In this document: positions 9,041 to 18,140 of the stretch, piece after piece
How the letters are laid out: every line of letters begins with the position of its first letter
Position numbering within the stretch: position 1 is the first letter of the stretch
Assembly (NCBI GenBank): GCA_039586815.1
Contig: JBDHJR010000004.1
Location: 62,001 to 126,000 of the forward strand
Direction: 5' to 3'
Length of the DNA stretch: 64,000 nucleotides
Source of the DNA: WVYX01 sp039586815
Lineage (GTDB): Bacteria; Gemmatimonadota; Gemmatimonadetes; Gemmatimonadales; GWC2-71-9
Program-made: the position numbers and the translations under genes
Notes under the pieces: model-generated
What the model was told of the DNA's origin: nothing
The model's input: the letters and a program-made list of their open reading frames with translations, nothing else
Database searches by the model: none

Positions 9041-9496
9041 CTACGGGTTCACCGCCAGCAACTCGATGTCGAACACCAGCGTGGCGTTCTCGGGTATCGT
9101 GGGCGGTACGCCCTGCTCCCCGTATGCCAGGCTCGGTGGGATGACCAGCTTGCGCATACCTCCCACCCGCATGCCCGCGATGCCCTCGTTGAACCCGGCG
9201 ATGAGCCGGCTCGATCCCAGCGTGAACTCGAGAGGTGTGCCGAGATCGCGGCTGCTATCGAACTTCGTTCCGTTGGGCAGGAACCCTTCGTAATGAACCG
9301 ACACCACGTCCCCGACCACGGCTACCTCCCCGCTCCCCGCGGTGATGTCCTGGTAGTACAGCCCCGACGAAGTCTGCGTCATCGTTTCGAGATCGACGTT
9401 CAGCTCCGGCGCGAAGTCCTCGTTGGTGAGTGGTGCGACTGCGTTCCCGCACGCGGCGAAGGCCAGCGCCGACCAGATGACGAGCAAGCTCCTCAT
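9041..9496 (-). CDS. FKBP-type peptidyl-prolyl cis-trans isomerase, lipoprotein
   Basis: The 151-residue protein begins with a short signal ending in the lipobox AFAAC, so it is likely anchored in a membrane facing the periplasm. Residues ~45-150 form a single FKBP domain: VVSVHYEGFLPNGTKFDSS, the core FTLGSSRLIAGFNEGIAGM and IPPSLAYGEQGVPPTIP are the classic signature stretches. It should isomerise X-Pro bonds in exported proteins. The gene is convergent with the PAS protein gene, with only seven bases between stop codons. Confidence 0.93.
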   Translation of the reverse strand: MRSLLVIWSALAFAACGNAVAPLTNEDFAPELNVDLETMTQTSSGLYYQDITAGSGEVAVVGDVVSVHYEGFLPNGTKFDSSRDLGTPLEFTLGSSRLIAGFNEGIAGMRVGGMRKLVIPPSLAYGEQGVPPTIPENATLVFDIELLAVNP

Positions 9497-9566
9497 GTGT
9501 CTTCCTTGGAGATTGTGAGGCAGGAATATACACCGGGGGGTAGCCCGGGGTCCGGCTCTCCACTGG

Positions 9567-10334
9567 TTAGCCCACTGCCTCCTTGCGCACGGCTCCCAGC
9601 GCGCGGCGTCGCAGCTGACCCACGGCGTCGGTCGTGAGTCCCATCTGGTTGCCGATCTGGTTCTCCATCAGGCCGATCACGTAGAAGTACCGCAAGACAG
9701 CCTTCTGGGCGTCGGTGAGCTTGGTGTCCACCGCCTCGCACAGGTACGCTGTGTGCAGGCTCTCCATGGCGAGCAGGCGGGCCTCCGCGAGGAACCGCTC
9801 GTGTGACAGTGTCTGGACCGAGGGCCGCATCTTTTGGGGCTTGTGGACCATGCCGGGTGTGGAATCGGAGTGCGGGAGTGGCTCCTCCTTCAGCTCTGCC
9901 GTCCAACTCTTGCGGGCCTCCTTCCAGGCCGTGTCGTCTGTCAAGGTCATGGGGCAGCGCAACACGGCGAGCCACATCGCCTGCTGCTCCAGCAGCCGCT
10001 TGGTCCGCTCACCGGGCAGGTTGTGCTCCCGTGCGTCCGCGACGGTGGACTCCTGCAGGTCCTTGAACCAGGCCACGCGCCTTTGGTTGTCGTCGTTCAG
10101 GGCGTGGAACGGGAACCAGCGTCCGCGCAGCCGCTTGGCCGCCTTGCGGGCGTCCACGTCCGTGGCGGCCTTGAGCACTATGTGCGCGTCCCGCAGGAAC
10201 GGGTCCACCCTGATCCGCTCAAGCATGACCTCGGACGCCTCGATCTTCTTGAGCACGCGGCGGTCGAACCGCCCGGCCGCCTCGTCGGTCAGTGCCTCGA
10301 ACTTGCCCGTTGGGCCGAAGTGAAGGTCTGTCAT
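9567..10334 (-). CDS. Uncharacterised protein with a sigma-region-4-like HTH tail
   Basis: The 255-residue, charged, soluble protein is read from ATG 10334. The frame stays open upstream, but that part overlaps the neighbouring gene. Residues ~205-255 look like a helix-turn-helix of the sigma region 4/LuxR type: LTDAQKAVLRYFYVIGL, then MENQIGNQMGLTTDAVGQLR. The first ~200 residues are mainly helical, with no membrane segment and no sigma region 2 that I can see. It follows the secreted TPR gene on the same strand by 74 bases and could be co-transcribed. It may be a DNA-binding regulator or a diverged sigma-like factor. The frame is credible; the function is inferred only from the tail. Confidence 0.7.
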   Translation of the reverse strand: MTDLHFGPTGKFEALTDEAAGRFDRRVLKKIEASEVMLERIRVDPFLRDAHIVLKAATDVDARKAAKRLRGRWFPFHALNDDNQRRVAWFKDLQESTVADAREHNLPGERTKRLLEQQAMWLAVLRCPMTLTDDTAWKEARKSWTAELKEEPLPHSDSTPGMVHKPQKMRPSVQTLSHERFLAEARLLAMESLHTAYLCEAVDTKLTDAQKAVLRYFYVIGLMENQIGNQMGLTTDAVGQLRRRALGAVRKEAVG

Positions 10335-10408
10335 GGTTCCGATTGCCGCATAAGCTTCGCCGACTCCTGGCGCCGACGCAAGGAATCCGGGTATGAAGCG
10401 GAGAAGCT

Positions 10409-12250
10409 CTAGGGAGTGACCGGCGCGGCCGCTTCGCACTCCAGCGAGCGGCGGTATGCCGGTAGCAGCTGCTCGTAGGCCGCCAGGGCACTGGCGACGT
10501 TGGTGCCGAGCTCGGGGAACTGGCGCTGTACGCTGGGAACTCGCGCCAGGCCCTGGGCCACCAGCTCGGCCTCGTACTCCACCTGGTCGCAGGTCTGCTG
10601 CTCGCGCACGGCGGTGTCGGCGTCCTCCACGAGGTAGAAGTACGCCACGCCTGTGAGGGCGGCGGCGCGCTCCTGCAGCGCGCTGTCGGCCTCGAAGGCC
10701 AGCGCCTTCTCCAGCCAATCCAGCGCCACCAGCGGTGCCACGCGGCGTTCTACCAGGCGCGCCCCGACTTCCAGGTACACCAGTGCGGCGCTGTGGTGCA
10801 CCTCCGGTTCGGTCGAGCGCCGCATCGCACTCGTCAGGAGCGAATCGGCGCTCCTGAGGATGACCGAGTCGAGGGGTGCTCCGCGCTCGACCACCAGGAA
10901 CCGCTCCTGTGTCAGCAATTGGGCAGCCGCGATCGGCGCCCTGGCATCGTTGGGGTCCGCGCTGGCGATGCCACGGTAGATGACCAGCGCCGAATCGCGC
11001 TGCCCCACGTCGGCCAGTACCGAAGCGCGCGCCATGCGGAACGAGTTGAGCAGCGACTCGGCTCGCTCGGCGTTGAGTCTGGCGCGCTCCGCCCGCGCCC
11101 ATGCGGCGCGCACCTCGGGCTCGATGTTATCCACCGCTTCATGCGTCCACCGCTCCACGGCCGCGGTGTCGGCGAGCGTTTGCGCCACCGCGATGATGCG
11201 CTGGTAGAACGCGGTGTCGCCGACGACGCTCGAGTCGAGCTCGAACAGCTCGGCGTAGCTCTCCAGGGCGCAGCGCCACATACGGTATTCGAAGCACATG
11301 CGTGCCAGGAGGCTGCGAAACTCCAGGTCTCCTCCGGCGCGCGACGCTCCCTCGCGCACCAGCGCCACGGCGGCCGACTCCTCCCCCATGGTGTGCAACA
11401 GGCGCGCCGCCCGCATGCGGCGCGGCGCGTCGTTCGGGTCCGAGCGGACCTCGGAGATCCGGGCCTGCACCGCTCGTGCGGTGTCACCGCGCCGCGCGTA
11501 CTCCAGGCCCAACTCCTCCCAGGCGTCGGTCATGCCCGGGTCGCCCGCCACGGCACGCTCGAGGGCCCAGACGAGGCTGTCGGAGTTTTGTGTCGCCAGG
11601 TACACATACGACAGGCAGCGCGCCGCCGATGCGTGGTTGGTGTAGACCTCGAACGCGCGCGAGGCCTTCTCGTAGGCCCCCTCGTAGTCCCGGTCACGCA
11701 CGCGTTCCCAGCACTCGGTCGCGTGGCGTGCCGCCCGCTGCACGGTCTGCAGAGCTGCCTTCAAGGAGTCCCGCACGTCTCTCGCGAAGTCCACGGCCAA
11801 GAGGGCCGAATCCCCGACCACCGTGAGCGCCGTCGTGAAGTGCGGGACGCCACCCTGGCGCGCCGTTTCCAAGATTCGCAGGTCGACCGTCGGGTTGGGT
11901 GACGCGCGGCGGAACTCGCCGAGGACGTAGATGTCCGCCCTGAGGTGACGGGCTACATCGAAGGCCAGCTGGGGTGGAGGGAACTCCTCGCACAGTTCGT
12001 CTTCGAGGCAGAACTCGATCACCCGCACGGCGTGTCGCCGCCACCGCATCAGGCCGTCGCGGATCTCGGCTGCCAGCTGCACTGCATATGCGGAATCCGC
12101 GCCGCGGTCCTCCGGCGTGGGCGGGAAGACGAGGATTGCATCCCGGGGACGCTGCGCCTGGGCAGGGGCGGCGACGAGCGCGATGGCTGCGAGTAGCCAG
12201 AACCGCCACGCGGCGCTGTGCGTCGGGGAATGATCCATGTGATGTGCCAT
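10409..12250 (-). CDS. Secreted TPR-repeat protein (paralogue of the protein at 58162-59958)
   Basis: The 613-residue protein has a signal peptide ending in APAQAQ (residue ~33). A ~140-residue N-terminal domain (ILVFPPTPEDRGADSAYAV, later LRADIYVLGEF) resembles the start of the 58.2-kb gene. TPR-like helical repeats follow, with WALERAVAGDPGMTDAWEEL as a clear unit. The C-terminus carries a pair of cysteines (TCDQVEYEAELVAQG and SLEC). I chose ATG 12250 because an AGAAGG site lies just upstream; ATG 12238 is also possible. Periplasmic TPR proteins usually scaffold complexes. No enzyme motif is visible, and the protein belongs to no named family I know. Confidence 0.8.
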   Translation of the reverse strand: MAHHMDHSPTHSAAWRFWLLAAIALVAAPAQAQRPRDAILVFPPTPEDRGADSAYAVQLAAEIRDGLMRWRRHAVRVIEFCLEDELCEEFPPPQLAFDVARHLRADIYVLGEFRRASPNPTVDLRILETARQGGVPHFTTALTVVGDSALLAVDFARDVRDSLKAALQTVQRAARHATECWERVRDRDYEGAYEKASRAFEVYTNHASAARCLSYVYLATQNSDSLVWALERAVAGDPGMTDAWEELGLEYARRGDTARAVQARISEVRSDPNDAPRRMRAARLLHTMGEESAAVALVREGASRAGGDLEFRSLLARMCFEYRMWRCALESYAELFELDSSVVGDTAFYQRIIAVAQTLADTAAVERWTHEAVDNIEPEVRAAWARAERARLNAERAESLLNSFRMARASVLADVGQRDSALVIYRGIASADPNDARAPIAAAQLLTQERFLVVERGAPLDSVILRSADSLLTSAMRRSTEPEVHHSAALVYLEVGARLVERRVAPLVALDWLEKALAFEADSALQERAAALTGVAYFYLVEDADTAVREQQTCDQVEYEAELVAQGLARVPSVQRQFPELGTNVASALAAYEQLLPAYRRSLECEAAAPVTP

Positions 12251-12465
12251 CTGCCTTCTAGGACGTCGATGGTGTGAGCTTGGTTGCACCGGAGTTTAGA
12301 GCGGGCCGTGGTCCATCACCAGTGGCCTGGTGGGACATTATCCCTCGGGTTTTAGCGGGTGGGCGGGGCACTCCTCGCTCCGGCAAGGTGCCGCACTGGC
12401 GCAATCCGGCCGGCGGCCCCAGTATTGGCACTTCATCGCAGGCCTGGGGGCCAGGGAGGCGCGCG

Positions 12466-12990
12466 ATGGCCACCTTCATCGATCGCATGGTCGGTGCGGC
12501 CAAGCTGGACGTCCACACGTACGAGGAGGTGGAGGCCGACCCCACCGCCATGACCGAGGCCATGGCTGTGGTCCTGCTCTCGAGCGCCGCGGCCGGCATC
12601 GGCGAGGGCGTAGGATTCCTCGGGTTGCTGATTCAGAGCGGCCTCGCCCTGGTTGGCTGGTTCATCTGGGCCTTTCTCACCTACTTCATCGGAACCAAGC
12701 TGCTGCCGGAGCCCCAGACCCGGGCCGATCTGGGCCAGATGCTCCGCACCATCGGGTTTGCGAGCTCGCCCGGAGTGCTCAGAGTAGCGGGCATCGTTCC
12801 GGTGCTCGGATGGGTGGTCGTACCGATCGCCAACATCTGGATGCTGGCCACTATGGTCGTGGCCGTCCGGCAGGCTCTCGATTACAGGAGTACGTGGCGC
12901 GCCATCGGGGTGTGCGTGGTGGGGTGGCTGGTGCCGGTCGCGCTCATGGTGTTCGGCGGCCTCATCTCGGCCGCGATCTTGTCCCTATAG
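12466..12990 (+). CDS. YIP1-family integral membrane protein
   Basis: The 174-residue protein starts at ATG 12466 with an AGGGAGG ribosome site. After a short soluble start (MATFIDRMVGAAKLDVHTYE) it has about four or five hydrophobic segments. The pattern of an acidic N-terminal helix, then GIGEG and glycine-rich membrane helices, fits bacterial proteins assigned to the Yip1 domain superfamily. Function in bacteria is unknown. It is divergent from the TPR gene, with ~215 bases between them that should carry both promoters; I do not see clear hexamers there. Confidence 0.75.
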   Translation: MATFIDRMVGAAKLDVHTYEEVEADPTAMTEAMAVVLLSSAAAGIGEGVGFLGLLIQSGLALVGWFIWAFLTYFIGTKLLPEPQTRADLGQMLRTIGFASSPGVLRVAGIVPVLGWVVVPIANIWMLATMVVAVRQALDYRSTWRAIGVCVVGWLVPVALMVFGGLISAAILSL

Positions 12991-13065
12991 TGTCTTGACC
13001 GGCGCGGCCCCAGCGGCCGTGCTTGTTGTATAGCGAAGGCGCCTCCACACCGACAGGAGAGGCCC

Positions 13066-13530
13066 ATGCGCTCAGCGGTCGCGGCAATGGCGGTCGTTGC
13101 GGTGGTAGCATGCTCGGACTCCCTGGGGCCCGGCGAGGAGCCGGACCTCACCGGGACCTGGATGCTCACAGCCGAGACGATTCCCGCCTCGACCACCTTC
13201 TGCACGCTCGAGTTCACGCTCGAGATCGTTCAGACTGCCGCGCCGCCCGCCGACCTGATCGACTTCGAGCTGTCCGGCTCCGTACCGAGCGGTGTGGTGG
13301 TGTGTGGCGATACGCTCGACCTCCCGGATCCGGTGCTCATGGGTGCGATCGTACGGCGCGAGGACGGAGACGGCGAGTGGTTCGGCGGGCCCGCCCTGAT
13401 CTTCGGGGAACAGCTCACTATCGTGACAGAGGGACCCATTGAGAGCCGCGTGAGGATCGATGGGCGGGGGGCCATGGACTTCACCCGCGGGCCCCATCGT
13501 CCCATGAGGTTCGTGCTGACCCGCCGATAG
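13066..13530 (+). CDS. Putative lipoprotein of unknown function
   Basis: The 154-residue product has a short signal ending in AVVAC, a good lipobox, and then a mature part that begins DLTGTWMLTAETIP. The opening LTGTW motif and alternating strands suggest a small beta-barrel of the lipocalin-like kind found in many exported proteins, but this is inference. Two cysteines (in TFCTLEF and VVCGDTL) could form a disulfide. An ACAGGAGAG ribosome site precedes the ATG. It lies 75 bases after the YIP1-family gene on the same strand. Confidence 0.7.
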   Translation: MRSAVAAMAVVAVVACSDSLGPGEEPDLTGTWMLTAETIPASTTFCTLEFTLEIVQTAAPPADLIDFELSGSVPSGVVVCGDTLDLPDPVLMGAIVRREDGDGEWFGGPALIFGEQLTIVTEGPIESRVRIDGRGAMDFTRGPHRPMRFVLTRR

Positions 13531-13624
13531 CTCGCCGCATCGTCTTGCCCGCCGCGTGCGCGCGGCGTATCTCTCACCCGTCATCACAGCATCCCTGCGA
13601 GCACTCCAGTCGAGGGCAATCGCC

Positions 13625-16600
13625 ATGTCGGTCCACCGTCCCATCGTGTCGGGCATCATCTCTCTGATCGTGCTGTTCCAGCCGGCGGCGGTGCCGCAGG
13701 CTTGGGGGCAGCAACGCGACCGCAACGTGGTCTACGACTCCACCCTCATTGACGGGTTGCGCTACCGCATGGTCGGGCCATACCGAGGCGGGCGCTCCAC
13801 CGCAGTGACCGGGGTAGGGGGTCGGCCGTACACCTACTTCATGGGAACCACCGGCGGTGGCGTGTGGCAGAGCACGGACGCAGGGAACTCCTGGGCCAAC
13901 ATCTCCGACGGCTCCTTCGGGGGTTCCATCGGAGCCGTCGCGGTCGCACCCTCCGATCACAACGTGATCTACGTGGGGCAGGGGAGCGCCGACATCCGGG
14001 GCAACACCTCGACCGGGCGGGGCGTGTACCGCTCGACCGACGGCGGCAAGAGCTGGACGTACCTGGGGCTACGCGAAGCCGGGCAGGTGGGGCGCATCGA
14101 AGTGCATCCGCAGGACCCCGATCTCGTGTACGTGGCTGCGTTGGGGCACCCGTTCGGGCGCAATCCGGAGCGGGGGGTGTTCCGCAGCCGCGACGGCGGA
14201 GCGACGTGGGAGCACGTGCTGGCCCTGAGTGACAGCACGGGTGCCGCTGACCTGGCCATGAGTGCGGACAACCCGCGCGTCCTGTTCGCAGGGATGTGGC
14301 GCGGCGAGCGCAAGCCGTGGGCCGTAATCAGCGGGTCGGAAGAGGGTGGGGTGTATCGCACCACCGACGGCGGGGACAGCTGGAGCAAGCTGGAGGGTGG
14401 ACTGCCGACCGGCCTGGTCGGCAAGATCGGCGTCACCGTTTCCCGAGCGGACCCGGAGCGGGTGTGGGTGATCATCCAGGCAGAGCCCGACGGAGGCGTG
14501 TACCGCTCAGACGACGGAGGCGAGACCTGGAACCGCGTCAACAGCGAGAACAAGCTGCGCCAGAGGGCCTTCTACTACACGCACGTGCAGGCCGATCCGC
14601 AGGACGAGAACACGGTGTACGCGTTGAACGTGCGTATGTGGAAGTCGGTGGACGGTGGCAAGACGTTCGAGCAGATCGAGGTGCCGCACGGCGACATACA
14701 CGACTTGTGGATCAACCCCGACGACAACCGGATAATGGTGGTGGGCAACGACGGTGGTGGTCAGGTGACGTTGAACGGCGGCGAAACCTGGTCGACCTAC
14801 ATGAACCAGCCCACCGCCGAGATGTACGACGTGATCGTGGACAACGCGTTTCCCTATCGGCTGTACGGCGGGCAGCAGGACAACACCACGATCAGTGTGC
14901 TCGCGTGGACCTCGAGCAACACGCTCCACGCCAAGGAGCACTGGCGCAACGTGGGGGGCTGCGAGACCGGACCGATTGGCGTTCATCCGGACCACCCGGA
15001 GGTCGTATACGGGGGGTGCTACAGTGGGATCATCGACCGTTACGACATGGCACGGGATCAGCGCCGCTACGTCACGATCTATCCGCAGGAGCAATCCGGC
15101 GAGGCGGCCCGCAACCTCAGGTACCGGTTTCAGTGGGTGTCGCCCATTCTCGTTTCGCCGCACGATCCGGGTGTGGTGTATCACGCCTCGCAGCACGTCC
15201 ATCGCACCACCGACGGCGGGATGAGCTGGGAGACGATCAGCCCCGACCTCACGACCAATACGCCGGATCACCAGGATTACGCGGGCGGGCCGATCGATCC
15301 CGACATCACCGGAGTCGAGGTCTTCAACACGGTCTTCTCGCTGGCGGAGTCCCACCATACGCCCGGGGAGCTGTGGGCCGGGTCGGACGATGGCCGCGTC
15401 CACGTTTCGCGTGACAACGGGACGACCTGGAGCGACGTCACGCCGCGCGGGATGCCGCGCTACGGCACGGTGGATGAGATCGAGCTTTCGCCGCACGCGC
15501 CAGGCCGTGCGTTTCTGGCGGTGCAGCGGTATCGCGAGGACGACTTCGCGCCCTACGTGTTCCGCACCGATGACTGGGGCGAGTCGTGGCGGCTGCTGAC
15601 CGACGGAGACAACGGGATTCCAGCGGACTACCCGGTGCGCACCGTGCGCGAGGACCCGGTGCGACAGGGGCTGCTCTACGCGGGCACCGAGTTCGGAGTG
15701 TTCGTGTCGTTCAACGACGGTCGCAACTGGCAGTCGCTCCAGTTGAACCTGCCGATCACCCCGGTTACCGGAATGCGGGTGGCACACGACGATCTCATTC
15801 TCGCCACGCAGGGCCGCTCCTTCTGGATCCTGGACGACGTTACGCCCCTGCGGCAGCTCTCGGCCGACGTGGCGGCGGCGCCGATCTACCTGTATGAGCC
15901 GCGCGACGCCTACCGCGTGAATGCCGGAGGCGGTGATGACGACGAGACCGAGCCGGCTCCGGCGCGCCTCCCCGGCAACGCGCTGATTCACTACTACCTC
16001 GAGCGGGAGCCGGCGGCGCCGATCACGATCGAGGTGCTGGACGGCGCAGGGAGCGTGGTGCGGACCTTCGCGTCCGACTCGGCCGCCGCAGCGGCCCTGG
16101 GACAGAAGCCGATCGCGGCGAAGGCCGGCATGAGCCGCATGGTGTGGGACATCACGTATCCGGGGCCGGACACGCTGAGTGGGGTGGTGATCCCGGGGTG
16201 GGCCGGCGGTGTGAGGGCGCCGCCGGGAAGCTACCAGGTGCGGCTCTCGGTTGATGGACAGGCCCAGACGCGGGATCTCACGGTGCGTGCGGACCCGCGC
16301 TTGAGCGACGTGACGCAGGCAGACTATGACGAGCAGTTCCGGCTGGCGATCGCAATCCGGGACACGCTGAGCCGGCTGTATGATGCGGCTCGCAGCATTC
16401 GCGGTGTGGCGGAGCAGGTGGCGACGGTTGGTGACAGAGTGACCGCGGGAGGCTACGGCGACGAGCTATTGGCCGCTGCCGACTCACTCACGATCCGCCT
16501 GACGGCCGTGGACGAGGATCTCAGGCAGGTCAAGAACCAGAGCCCCCAGGATCCGCTGCGCTACCCGCCGAAGCTGGACATGCAGTACCTCGCACTCTAC

Positions 16601-16813
16601 GCATACGTGACCGGCGTGGACAACTACAGCTTCGGCGGCCCTGAGGGACGGCCGGTGCAGGGTGCCTACACGCGGTTCGAGGATCTCAACGTGGAGTGGC
16701 GGGCCCTGCGCGACCGGCTGCAGGCGATTCTGGAGACCGACCTGCCGGCCTTCAACCGGATGCTGCAGGAGGAGGGCGTCCCGGGCGTGGTCGTGCCCAG
16801 AAGGGAGTCGTGA
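13625..16813 (+). CDS. Secreted Asp-box (BNR, sortilin/VPS10-like) beta-propeller protein
   Basis: The 1062-residue protein starts at ATG 13625, with GAGGG upstream and a signal peptide ending near QAWGQ. At least ten Asp-box units are visible, including STDAGNSW, STDGGKSW, SRDGGATW, TTDGGDSW, SDDGGETW, SVDGGKTF, TTDGGMSW, SRDNGTTW and SFNDGRNW. This indicates one or two large propellers, as in xyloglucanases (GH74) and sortilin/VPS10 proteins. A C-terminal ~250-residue part (from DAYRVNAGG) contains a FlgD-like strand domain and helices. Such proteins are often labelled glycosyl hydrolases, but I cannot place catalytic acids. It is probably an exported binding or hydrolytic protein. A small membrane gene follows immediately. 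Confidence 0.88.
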   Translation: MSVHRPIVSGIISLIVLFQPAAVPQAWGQQRDRNVVYDSTLIDGLRYRMVGPYRGGRSTAVTGVGGRPYTYFMGTTGGGVWQSTDAGNSWANISDGSFGGSIGAVAVAPSDHNVIYVGQGSADIRGNTSTGRGVYRSTDGGKSWTYLGLREAGQVGRIEVHPQDPDLVYVAALGHPFGRNPERGVFRSRDGGATWEHVLALSDSTGAADLAMSADNPRVLFAGMWRGERKPWAVISGSEEGGVYRTTDGGDSWSKLEGGLPTGLVGKIGVTVSRADPERVWVIIQAEPDGGVYRSDDGGETWNRVNSENKLRQRAFYYTHVQADPQDENTVYALNVRMWKSVDGGKTFEQIEVPHGDIHDLWINPDDNRIMVVGNDGGGQVTLNGGETWSTYMNQPTAEMYDVIVDNAFPYRLYGGQQDNTTISVLAWTSSNTLHAKEHWRNVGGCETGPIGVHPDHPEVVYGGCYSGIIDRYDMARDQRRYVTIYPQEQSGEAARNLRYRFQWVSPILVSPHDPGVVYHASQHVHRTTDGGMSWETISPDLTTNTPDHQDYAGGPIDPDITGVEVFNTVFSLAESHHTPGELWAGSDDGRVHVSRDNGTTWSDVTPRGMPRYGTVDEIELSPHAPGRAFLAVQRYREDDFAPYVFRTDDWGESWRLLTDGDNGIPADYPVRTVREDPVRQGLLYAGTEFGVFVSFNDGRNWQSLQLNLPITPVTGMRVAHDDLILATQGRSFWILDDVTPLRQLSADVAAAPIYLYEPRDAYRVNAGGGDDDETEPAPARLPGNALIHYYLEREPAAPITIEVLDGAGSVVRTFASDSAAAAALGQKPIAAKAGMSRMVWDITYPGPDTLSGVVIPGWAGGVRAPPGSYQVRLSVDGQAQTRDLTVRADPRLSDVTQADYDEQFRLAIAIRDTLSRLYDAARSIRGVAEQVATVGDRVTAGGYGDELLAAADSLTIRLTAVDEDLRQVKNQSPQDPLRYPPKLDMQYLALYAYVTGVDNYSFGGPEGRPVQGAYTRFEDLNVEWRALRDRLQAILETDLPAFNRMLQEEGVPGVVVPRRES

Positions 16814-16815
16814 CC

Positions 16816-17070
16816 GTGGAAGCACGAGGCGGATTCTTCGCGCGCGTCTTTCGCTACCTCATCATCTTCGTGGTCGGCGTCAGCGTCGGCTATCTCGCAC
16901 GTGCGCGCCGCGAGGACGAGCGGGTGAGGGAGGCGATCGATCATGCGACGGAGGAGATGGAGCAGATCGGGATGGATGCAATCGACCGGGCGAAGCAGGC
17001 GGGTGGCGACATCGCCGACAGCGCCAAGGCCGCGTTCAAGGAGATGATCGAGGACGCAGGATGGCGCTAG
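16816..17070 (+). CDS. Small single-pass membrane protein with amphipathic tail
   Basis: The 84-residue protein has one membrane helix (FRYLIIFVVGVSVGYLA), then basic residues and an amphipathic charged helix. GTG 16816 sits eight bases after AGGGAG; GTG 16810 in the same frame overlaps the previous stop but is too close to that site. The charged tail (AIDRAKQAGGDIADSAKAAF) resembles YtxH-type stress-associated small proteins. The gene lies between the Asp-box gene and the RidA-like gene and overlaps the latter by ten bases, so all three may share a transcript. Function is unknown. Confidence 0.72.
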   Translation: MEARGGFFARVFRYLIIFVVGVSVGYLARARREDERVREAIDHATEEMEQIGMDAIDRAKQAGGDIADSAKAAFKEMIEDAGWR

Positions 17071-18140
17071 CGGGCGATCTCCATGTTGCCACGACGTCGC
17101 TCGGGGGCGTCGAGGTACGCCATCTATCCGGGCACATAGCCGCCGCCGACCCGCGGCCCCTGTTGGAGCAGCTTCCCTCCGTTGCGCACGCGTCCGGAGC
17201 GAGGCTCGTGTCCCACGTCGTGGTGGCCCCGCTCGAGTATCACGCGAAGGGGATGGAGGCCCTGAAGGAGTGGTCGGGCGGGGTGCCGTGGCCGGTCACC
17301 TGGATCGACGAGGGCGGCGCGACGGCCAGCATGCAGGCCTGTGCGGTTGCGGGAGCGCCCGTGCGGTATCTGGAGCGTGACGGGCGGGCCGTTGGGGCTG
17401 CCTGGGAGGACGCGGACGCGCACCACTGCTGGCTGGGTAATGTCTGCGCGGCCGATCCCTCGCTGTCCCGTGAGGAGCAGACGCGAGCGACGCTCGAGGG
17501 TATCGAGGAAGCGCTGGATCAGGTCAGCATGAGCTTCGACCACGTCGTTCGGACCTGGCTGTTCATCGACCGGATACTCGAATGGTATGCCGCGTTCAAC
17601 GAGGTCCGCACTCGATTCTTCGACGAACGCGGCGTGTTCGATCGATTCCTGCCGGCGAGCACGGGGATCGGGGCCGCCAATTCGGGGGCGCGCTCGGTGG
17701 TTGCCCAGGCGATCGCACTGCGGCCGAAGAGCGAGGAGGTTCGGGTGATGGAGGTCGAGTCGCCGCTCCAGTGCCCGGCCACCGAGTATCGCAGCTCGTT
17801 CAGCCGGGCCGCCGAAGTGGTGCGGGGCGGGGCGCATCAACTCTATGTGTCGGGTACGGCCTCCATCGATCCCTGCGGCGACACCGTGCATCGGGGCGAA
17901 CTGGAGCGGCAGGTAGGGCACACGCTGGACGTGGTGGCGGCGATCCTCGGATCGCGCGGCATGGCGTGGGAGAACGTTCTGCGCGGGATCGTGTACTACA
18001 AGGACGTGAGCCAGGCCGCGGGCTTCGAGCAGCAGTGCCGCGCGCGTGGCCTGCCCCTCGAAACCTTGATCGTCACCCAAGGTACGGTGTGCCGCGATGA
18101 TCTGCTCTTCGAAATCGAGGTCGATGCGCTCGGGACGTGA
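17061..18140 (+). CDS. Tandem RidA/YjgF-like (chorismatase-like) protein
   Basis: The 359-residue cytosolic protein contains two YjgF-fold halves. The first (residues ~30-230) has VVRTWLFIDRILEWYAAFNEVR, a pattern shared with FkbO/Hyg5 chorismatases and long YjgF-like proteins. The second (~245-355) has LYVSGTASID, ERQVGHTLDVVAAIL and NVLRGIVYYKD, typical of RidA. Single RidA proteins hydrolyse reactive enamines and imines, while chorismatases cleave the vinyl ether of chorismate. I cannot say which chemistry applies. The start at ATG 17061 overlaps the upstream gene, and its own end overlaps the M28 peptidase gene by 17 bases, so translation is probably coupled. Confidence 0.78.
   Translation: MALAGDLHVATTSLGGVEVRHLSGHIAAADPRPLLEQLPSVAHASGARLVSHVVVAPLEYHAKGMEALKEWSGGVPWPVTWIDEGGATASMQACAVAGAPVRYLERDGRAVGAAWEDADAHHCWLGNVCAADPSLSREEQTRATLEGIEEALDQVSMSFDHVVRTWLFIDRILEWYAAFNEVRTRFFDERGVFDRFLPASTGIGAANSGARSVVAQAIALRPKSEEVRVMEVESPLQCPATEYRSSFSRAAEVVRGGAHQLYVSGTASIDPCGDTVHRGELERQVGHTLDVVAAILGSRGMAWENVLRGIVYYKDVSQAAGFEQQCRARGLPLETLIVTQGTVCRDDLLFEIEVDALGT

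Noticed and set aside
13860..15760. DNA-level tandem repeats in the Asp-box gene
   Set aside because: The similarity is at the protein motif level (DGG.TW). The underlying bases vary and no direct DNA repeat was seen.
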